Part shown: positions 6,088-10,220 of the stretch, one piece after another | How the letters are laid out: every line of letters starts with the position of its first letter | Position numbering within the stretch: the first letter of the stretch is position 1 | DNA from: Clostridiales bacterium | GTDB lineage: Bacteria; Bacillota_A; Clostridia; Peptostreptococcales; Anaerovoracaceae | Direction of reading: 5' to 3' | Assembly (NCBI GenBank): GCA_015058265.1 | Contig: SVCR01000037.1 | Location: 1-10,220 of the forward strand | Length of the DNA stretch: 10,220 nt | Translations under genes and position numbers: made by a program | The notes under the pieces: model-generated | Seen by the model: only the letters and a program-made list of their open reading frames with translations | Database searches by the model: none | What the model was told of the DNA's origin: nothing

Positions 6088-6128
6088 AACAATTGTTAAT
6101 TGTATTCATAGAATTGCTGCGTTATAAT
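6088..6128 (+). promoter_or_regulatory. Sigma-A promoter of the pyridoxal kinase gene, with overlapping palindrome
   Basis: TTGTAT (6100-6105) and TATAAT (6123-6128) are 17 bases apart, giving a leader of about 53 bases before 6188. The perfect 10-bp palindrome AACAATTGTT at 6088-6097 lies 2 bases before the -35 and could be a regulator site. Confidence 0.65.
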
Positions 6129-6187
6129 ACTCACAAGTAATACAATTCACCGTATATAAATCTGATTGATATCGAAGGAATAACAAA

Positions 6188-7012
6188 ATGAAAAGAGTTC
6201 TGACAATACAAGACATCTCATGCCTGGGCAAGTGCTCTATAACGATCGCATTGCCTGTTATATCCGCTCTGGGTTCAGAAGCAGCGATCCTGCCTACGGC
6301 GGTGCTTTCAACTCATACAATGTTCAAGGGATTCACATGCAAGGATCTGTCTGACCAGATCGAACCGATCCAGCAGCATTGGATGCAGGAGGGCATAGAG
6401 TTTGATGCAATCTATACAGGCTACCTCGGTACTGCAGAAGAGATCGACGCGATGAAGGAGCTATTCAGGAGATTCAGGAAGGAAGACAATTTCATATTCG
6501 TTGATCCTGTTATGGCTGACGGCGGAAAGCTCTATCCGGCCTTTGATATGAGCTATGTCGAGAAGAATGCTGAGCTTTGCGCAGAAGCAGATATTATCGT
6601 TCCGAATATAACCGAAGCTGCTTTTATGACCGGCATGGAGTACAGGGAAGAGCATGATGAAGAGTATATCAAGGAAATGCTCAGAAGGCTCAATGATCTC
6701 GGTGCAGGTATAAGTGTCCTGACCGGAGTATCCCTTGAAAAAGGTATGACCGGAGTGATGGGATATGAGAGAAAGACAGGAGATTACTATCTGTATCAGA
6801 CAGAGAAGATCGATGCTGCTTTCCATGGGACCGGGGATCTGTTCTCCAGCACGTGTGTTGGTGAGATGCTGAAGGGCAGGAGTTGGCAGGAAGCTATGCG
6901 TATAGCTGCTGATTACACCAAATACACGATTGATGTGACTATGAAGGACCCTAAGAATCCTTGGTACGGAGTCAACTTCGAAGAGACACTCCCGTACTTA
7001 ATTACACTTTAA
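6188..7012 (+). CDS. Pyridoxal/pyridoxamine kinase (PdxK/PdxY-like, ribokinase superfamily)
   Basis: The 274-residue soluble enzyme belongs to the ribokinase-fold B6 kinases, which use ATP to phosphorylate pyridoxal, pyridoxine or pyridoxamine in vitamin B6 salvage to PLP. The N-terminus RVLTIQDISCLGKCSITIALPVISALG (3-29) is the typical first strand and substrate loop. AVLSTHTMF (38-46) and YTGYLGT (76-82) line the active site, FVDPVMADGGKLY (104-116) is the conserved central motif, VPNITEA (138-144) follows, and the anion-hole/catalytic motif GTGD is at 214-217 with D217 as base. Length is normal and no key residue is missing. The start at ATG 6188 has GAAGGA about 8 bases upstream. The gene is transcribed alone between its own promoter and the terminator at 7048-7087. 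PLP produced would serve amino-acid enzymes generally; no specific link to neighbours is shown. Confidence 0.93.
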   Translation: MKRVLTIQDISCLGKCSITIALPVISALGSEAAILPTAVLSTHTMFKGFTCKDLSDQIEPIQQHWMQEGIEFDAIYTGYLGTAEEIDAMKELFRRFRKEDNFIFVDPVMADGGKLYPAFDMSYVEKNAELCAEADIIVPNITEAAFMTGMEYREEHDEEYIKEMLRRLNDLGAGISVLTGVSLEKGMTGVMGYERKTGDYYLYQTEKIDAAFHGTGDLFSSTCVGEMLKGRSWQEAMRIAADYTKYTIDVTMKDPKNPWYGVNFEETLPYLITL

Positions 7013-7047
7013 TGCAGTCAGAGCTTGAAATAATGGCTTCTGATCAT

Positions 7048-7087
7048 AAAAGAACTGCCGCACTGAATGTGCAGCAGTTCTTTTTTT
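7048..7087 (+). terminator. Intrinsic terminator after the pyridoxal kinase gene
   Basis: AAAAGAACTGC-C-GCAC (7048-7063) pairs with GTGC-A-GCAGTTCTTTT (7069 onward) around a TGAAT loop with one C/A mismatch, followed by a run of seven T. The AAAA start also gives a U-tract on the other strand, so it may also serve the convergent transporter gene ending at 7138. Confidence 0.88.
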
Positions 7088-7137
7088 AAGTTATTCAAAT
7101 ATATTGTGCCGTAAATTAATTGTTTGAGTAGTTTGTA

Positions 7138-8526
7138 TTAATTTCCGCCGCCCCAGAACGAAGTGATCTGGCCGTAAACGATCATTGCCATGAAGATAGG
7201 TCCGAGCCACTTGATGCAGAAATCAAAGAGTCCTCTTGACTTGAAGTTGGAGCCTCTTTCGATCTCGTCATCAACATAGTGAGGAACTACCCAGCCGATC
7301 AGGATAGCCATGATCAGACCTGTGAGAGGCATCAGGATACCTTCAGCAAGAGCATCCCATACATCCAGTACATCAGGCTGTCCGAAGAGGTGGAACCATG
7401 CAACTGTAGGAGCTGCACCAAGGCAGTCGAGAGTTGTGAGTGCGTTTCCGATCAGAGCCCACAGACCCATGAGCATTGTAACTCCGAATCTGTTAGCAGA
7501 CTTTCCGGATTTGATCCTGCTGTCAAGGATAGCAGAGATACCGCCCTCCATCATACCGATTGAAGATGAAAGAGCTGCGAAGAATACGAGAAGCCAGAAC
7601 AGGAAGCCGAAGAACTTTCCGCCAGTGAGATTGTTGAATACAGTCTGCATCGAGATGAACAGAAGTCCAGGGCCAGCACCAGGCTCGATTCCGTAAGCTG
7701 TGCAAGCAGGCATGATAGCCATACCGGCAAGGATAGCTGCGATGGAGTCACCAACAGCAATAAATACAGCGTCCTTCTCAAGGTTCTCTTTCTTATCAAG
7801 ATATGAACCGTAAGCAATCAGACATCCGGAAGCAAGTGACAGCGAGAAGAACATCTGGCCGCCGGCAAGCTTGACTGTGTCGAAGAATCCTGCTGCGGAG
7901 CTCATTCCGTCAAAGTGAGGCTTGAACAGGAATGCGAGACCTTCGCCTGCGCCAGGCAGTGTGCAGGATCTGATTACGATGATAACGAGCATAACGAAAA
8001 GTGCAGGCATAGCTACCTTGCAGAACTTCTCGATTCCGCCGGATACACCGCCGAGAACGATGACTACTGTAAGAGCAAGGAAGATAACCATCCAGATCAT
8101 TGCTGCTCCGCCATTGCTGAGAAGGGAAGCTTCAAAGAATGCGTTAGGATCAACTTCCTTACCACCGAATGCCAAGACGGAGTATACAAGATACTTCATG
8201 ATATATCCACCGAATGTGCAGTAGAATGCGATCAGGAAGAACGGAACTGCTGTCTGCAGAACACCGTTGAACTTGAAGGCGTGGTGGATCTCATCATAGG
8301 CTTCGATTGCAGCCTTCTGAGATTTACGACCAATCGCGATCTCAGAAAGGACGAGTGGATAACCTACTGTTACGAGAAGAATTACGTAGATCAGCAGGAA
8401 AGCGAATCCGCCACCGAGTCCCATCTTATAAGGGAAGGACCAGAGGTTACCAAGACCTACAGCGGATCCAAGTGCGGCCATAAGGAATCCGAAATTCGAA
8501 TTAAATTGACCTTTACCTTGTTCCAT
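7138..8526 (-). CDS. Neurotransmitter:sodium symporter (NSS) family amino-acid transporter
   Basis: The 462-residue membrane protein is a bacterial NSS transporter (LeuT/MhsT/Tyt1 fold) that couples Na+ entry to uptake of an amino acid. TM1 carries the unwound sodium/substrate segment GSAVGLGNLWSFPY (20-33), with A22 and N27 matching the LeuT sodium ligands. TM2 reads FAFLLIYVILLVTVGYPLVL followed by SEIAIGRKS. TM8 has FFAALSSSIGMMEGG (315-329), with the S320/S321 pair expected at the second sodium site. About 11 TM segments fit the length, and the C-terminus GQITSFWGGGN is short. The gating arginine of LeuT (R30 in WRFP) is serine here (WSFPY), while the partner aspartate region LDVWD (387-391) is kept. 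The start has AAGGAGGT (8533-8540) 6 bases upstream. Substrate cannot be read from sequence; aromatic or hydrophobic amino acids are usual for the family. Confidence 0.93.
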   Translation of the reverse strand: MEQGKGQFNSNFGFLMAALGSAVGLGNLWSFPYKMGLGGGFAFLLIYVILLVTVGYPLVLSEIAIGRKSQKAAIEAYDEIHHAFKFNGVLQTAVPFFLIAFYCTFGGYIMKYLVYSVLAFGGKEVDPNAFFEASLLSNGGAAMIWMVIFLALTVVIVLGGVSGGIEKFCKVAMPALFVMLVIIVIRSCTLPGAGEGLAFLFKPHFDGMSSAAGFFDTVKLAGGQMFFSLSLASGCLIAYGSYLDKKENLEKDAVFIAVGDSIAAILAGMAIMPACTAYGIEPGAGPGLLFISMQTVFNNLTGGKFFGFLFWLLVFFAALSSSIGMMEGGISAILDSRIKSGKSANRFGVTMLMGLWALIGNALTTLDCLGAAPTVAWFHLFGQPDVLDVWDALAEGILMPLTGLIMAILIGWVVPHYVDDEIERGSNFKSRGLFDFCIKWLGPIFMAMIVYGQITSFWGGGN

Positions 8527-8572
8527 AACAATACCTCCTTAGAAATATGGCACAATTTTGTCCAACACAAGA

Positions 8573-8601
8573 ATTATACTTTGATTGAAATGTGATGTCA
8601 A
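8573..8601 (-). promoter_or_regulatory. Perfect-consensus sigma-A promoter of the NSS transporter
   Basis: On the minus strand TTGACA (8596-8601) is followed by 17 bases and TATAAT (8573-8578), an exact match to the housekeeping consensus with ideal spacing. The leader is about 40 bases. ATTGA-N9-TCAAT (8584-8602) overlaps the -35 and resembles the palindrome upstream. Confidence 0.88.
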
Positions 8602-8630
8602 TATGAACAAGACTTTCACAATACTATCAC

Positions 8631-8652
8631 AATCATTGAAATTTCAATGATT
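8631..8652. promoter_or_regulatory. Perfect 22-bp palindrome upstream of the transporter promoter
   Basis: The half site AATCATTGAAA (8631-8641) is followed directly by its exact reverse complement (8642-8652). It is centred about 75 bases upstream of the predicted transcription start. This looks like an operator for a dimeric regulator. The -35 region holds a looser copy, ATTGA-N9-TCAAT. Confidence 0.55.
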
Positions 8653-8708
8653 TAAGACGTTATTTCGCATGTATTTTCGATATATTATAAACGAATTCTT
8701 AACATACG

Positions 8709-8897
8709 TTCGGTTCCGGTACCGACATGCTCGTCATTCAAGAATTGTACATTTCATCTTCGTTCGCTCGGCGAGATTGGGGAGTTGGCAAAGTTCCGCT
8801 GCGCTCCAGTTGCCCAACTCCGGCCATCCCGCCGTCGCTCGCTCAGTGAACTGTATCAATTCTTTCATAAGTCTGCGCTGTCGGTACCGGGATCGAA
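8709..8897. repeat. 189-bp imperfect palindromic element (MITE/REP-like)
   Basis: Two arms of about 85 bases, 8709-8791 and 8810-8897, are imperfect reverse complements with an 18-base loop. The outer ends match at 16 of 19 positions (TTCGGTTCCGGTACCGACA at 8709-8727 versus the complement of 8879-8897). A middle block AAGAATTG plus CGCTCGGCG-like bases and an inner stem (GGAGTTGGCAA at 8781-8791 with TTGCCCAACTCC at 8810-8821) are also shared. No protein is encoded. The arms are too diverged for a fresh inversion but too long for a terminator. It could be a miniature inverted-repeat element or a structured RNA. Confidence 0.72.
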
Positions 8898-8952
8898 TAC
8901 TCTATTGATTTACAATAAACATCCAAGAATTGTTTTCAAATCAAATATCAAT

Positions 8953-9004
8953 ATTCAAGAATGCACATTTCATCTTCGCTCGTTCGGCGGGAATGGGGAG
9001 TTGG
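8953..9004 (+). repeat. Extra half copy of the palindromic element's arm
   Basis: This 52-bp stretch is a direct repeat of 8736-8788: ATTCAAGAAT, CACATTTCATCTTCG or near forms, then a CTCGTTCGGCGGGAATGG stretch and GGAGTTGG. About five mismatches and a 1-base gap separate the two. It stops where the PBP terminator begins, so it is a truncated unit. A fragment, CAAGAATTG at 8924-8932, recurs just before it. Confidence 0.7.
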
Positions 9005-9015
9005 AGTTCAAAACT

Positions 9016-9048
9016 AAAGACGGCCGCAGTTCAGTTGCGGCCGTCTTT
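9016..9048 (-). terminator. Intrinsic terminator of the class A PBP gene
   Basis: A perfect 13-bp stem, AAAGACGGCCGCA (9016-9028) with TGCGGCCGTCTTT (9036-9048), has a 7-base loop. Read on the minus strand it is followed by AGTTTTGAAC, a moderate U-tract. It lies 28 bases past the PBP stop codon. Confidence 0.82.
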
Positions 9049-9078
9049 GTTGATTAATCAGTCTTTGTTGATCGATCA
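9043..9078. repeat. 18-bp tandem duplication at the PBP stop codon
   Basis: GTCTTTGTTGATTAATCA (9043-9060) is repeated directly as GTCTTTGTTGATCGATCA (9061-9078), with two changes. The first unit starts within the terminator arm, and the second includes the TGA stop of the PBP gene. Confidence 0.7.
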
Positions 9079-10220
9079 GTATTTGAAGTCTCCGTCACGC
9101 CATCCTTTTTCGTATTCCCAGTGACCTTTTTCTTCGATCCAGATCTTGGTCTTCTTGACCTCCTCATGGGTCTCAGCAGGGTGGTGGATCACTGTGGTCT
9201 CTGTATGAGAGCCGACTTTGATCTTCTCACCGGTCTCAGGATCAGTCTCATAATCGTCGACCTCTTCTTCGATCGTTTCATCCCAGGCTTCTTTGTCTAC
9301 GACTGTGATGACTTCTTCTTTCTCTTCGTAGTGACCTTTCTTGTCAACTACCCATACTTTGTGCTTATCTCTCTGTCTCTTCCATTTCTCGTAGGCTTCT
9401 TTCTTCTGTCTCTCGCGTTCTTTCTTAGCCTCTTCAGGGCTCTGGTAAGAGGAGAGTCCGTTTTCTGTGCCCTTGGTAAAGTATTCTCCGCCTTTCTGTA
9501 TGACGTTGCTAGGCTGAGATACATACGAGCCTTTCAGTGCCTTAGGGATCTGGTTCATGATCAGGCCCCAGAGATGAGCCGCGGCTAATGATCCGGAGGC
9601 CATCTCAACGTTATTATCAGTGCCGATCCAAAGTGCGGCTGCATATGATGGTGTGAAGCCGTCGAACCAGATATCGTATCTATCGTTGGTTGTCCCGGTC
9701 TTGCCGCCCGGTTTGATGTCGTTGTCAAGATGGATGTATCCGTTGGCATTTACTACAGAGTTGAGTACATCCCTCATGATCCAGGCAACACCGGGATCCA
9801 TTGCTTCAGTCTGCTCAGATTTTCCTTCGAGTATGACTTCGCCGTTTCTGTCGACTACCTTGGTGTAGCAGACAGGGGTGTTGACCTTTCCTTCGCCCGG
9901 GAAGGAAGCGTAAGCAAGAGCCATCTCAAGCGGCTTGACTCCCTGACACATAGCGCCGAGAGCAAGCGCAGCAGGATTCAGGTCATTAGCATATTCTTTT
10001 TCATCATCTACTGCTGTAGTGATCCCGAATTTCTTGAGCTGATCCATTGAGTAATCAGTGCCGACCTGAAGCTGGAGTTTGACTGCGCAGGTGTTGATCG
10101 ACTTCTGGATCGCGGACTTGAAGGTATTCTTACCGGAGAATGACTTGGTTACGTTATCCGGCCAATCCTTGCCTTCAATATGAGTGCGCTCGTCCTGGAT
10201 CGATGAATGGACTGTTACAT
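9076..10220 (-). CDS. Class A penicillin-binding protein, transpeptidase C-terminal part (partial, 5' end outside window)
   Basis: The 381 visible codons run off the right edge, and the frame is open through 10220, so the ATG at 10047 is internal. The protein belongs to bifunctional class A PBPs (PBP1/PonA-type), which polymerise and cross-link peptidoglycan outside the membrane. The SxN motif is in KSINTCAVKL (visible residues 39-48) and the KTG motif in GGKTGTTNDRYDIWFDGFTPSYAAALWIGTDNN (171-203). The SxxK serine and the glycosyltransferase domain lie off the window. After the transpeptidase end, about the last 125 residues form a charged tail rich in K and E. It contains two related boxes, KVWVVDKKGHYEEKEE and KIWIEEKGHWEYEKGW, flanking VVDKEAWDE and HHPAETHEEV. 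I recall such segments from secreted surface proteins of Firmicutes, often near zinc-ribbon cysteines, which are absent here. The tail's role is unknown. Confidence 0.92.
   Translation of the reverse strand, partial: VTVHSSIQDERTHIEGKDWPDNVTKSFSGKNTFKSAIQKSINTCAVKLQLQVGTDYSMDQLKKFGITTAVDDEKEYANDLNPAALALGAMCQGVKPLEMALAYASFPGEGKVNTPVCYTKVVDRNGEVILEGKSEQTEAMDPGVAWIMRDVLNSVVNANGYIHLDNDIKPGGKTGTTNDRYDIWFDGFTPSYAAALWIGTDNNVEMASGSLAAAHLWGLIMNQIPKALKGSYVSQPSNVIQKGGEYFTKGTENGLSSYQSPEEAKKERERQKKEAYEKWKRQRDKHKVWVVDKKGHYEEKEEVITVVDKEAWDETIEEEVDDYETDPETGEKIKVGSHTETTVIHHPAETHEEVKKTKIWIEEKGHWEYEKGWRDGDFKY

Noticed and set aside
5973..6092. 40-residue N-terminal extension of the Big2/transglutaminase-like protein
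   Set aside because: The signal peptide begins at the 5972 start, which has an ideal AAGGAGG site; the extension would cover the promoter region.
7915..8595. 226-codon + strand frame rich in Cys, Glu and Asp
   Set aside because: It is antisense to the NSS transporter; its odd composition is the mirror of hydrophobic codons.
8709..9004. CRISPR array
   Set aside because: The repeats are few, long, partly inverted and irregularly spaced, with no unique spacers of constant length and no cas genes.
8785..9057. Small + strand open frames (79 to 90 codons) in the 8669-9124 gap
   Set aside because: They follow the palindromic repeat and the terminator; no ribosome site is present and the translation is low in meaning.
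9121..9588. 155-codon + strand frame with hydrophobic, TM-like runs
   Set aside because: It is antisense to the K/E-rich PBP tail; reversed Lys/Glu codons give Phe/Leu runs that mimic membrane segments.

Overview
The window looks like chromosomal DNA from a low-to-mid GC Bacillota, most likely an anaerobic Clostridia-type organism. The clues are strong AGGAGG-type ribosome binding sites, near-consensus sigma-A promoters, compact intrinsic terminators, lysine-rich Big2 surface proteins and a class A PBP with a charged tail. The genus cannot be fixed from the sequence; this placement is inference.

Layout, left to right. Bases 1-150 look like the right end of an IS200/IS605-type (TnpB-carrying) element, including structured omega-RNA-like DNA; its transposase genes would lie to the left, outside the window. 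It stops about 3 bp from the end of a minus-strand gene of the UPF0597/CyuA L-cysteine desulfidase family (154-1482), which lacks one of the three cysteines expected to hold the Fe-S cluster. Diverging from it are a small conserved hypothetical gene (1722-2141) and a regulator (2229-3143) that joins an XRE helix-turn-helix, a histidine-kinase dimerisation domain without its histidine, and an intact receiver domain. A hairpin terminator follows. Next come an exported rhodanese with a lysine-rich insert (3443-4165) and, convergent with it across a shared bidirectional terminator, an exported Big2/transglutaminase-like protein (4308-5972). A divergent pyridoxal/pyridoxamine kinase (6188-7012) converges on a sodium-dependent NSS amino-acid transporter (7138-8526), which has a perfect-consensus promoter and an upstream 22-bp palindrome. 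The 549-bp gap 8527-9075 holds that promoter, a 189-bp imperfect palindromic repeat, an extra half copy of the repeat, and a terminator. The window ends inside a minus-strand class A penicillin-binding protein (9076 to beyond 10220) with an unusual charged C-terminal tail.

The genes are mostly single transcription units in alternating orientation, so there is no single operon-based pathway. Loose themes are sulfur/amino-acid metabolism (desulfidase-like enzyme, rhodanese, B6 salvage kinase, amino-acid/Na+ symporter) and the cell envelope (rhodanese, Big2/transglutaminase-like protein, PBP). The most unusual items are the HTH-DHp(Arg)-REC regulator, the rhodanese with the polybasic insert, the transglutaminase-like fold that seems to lack its histidine, the CyuA-like protein lacking a cluster ligand, and the palindromic repeat family at 8709-9004.
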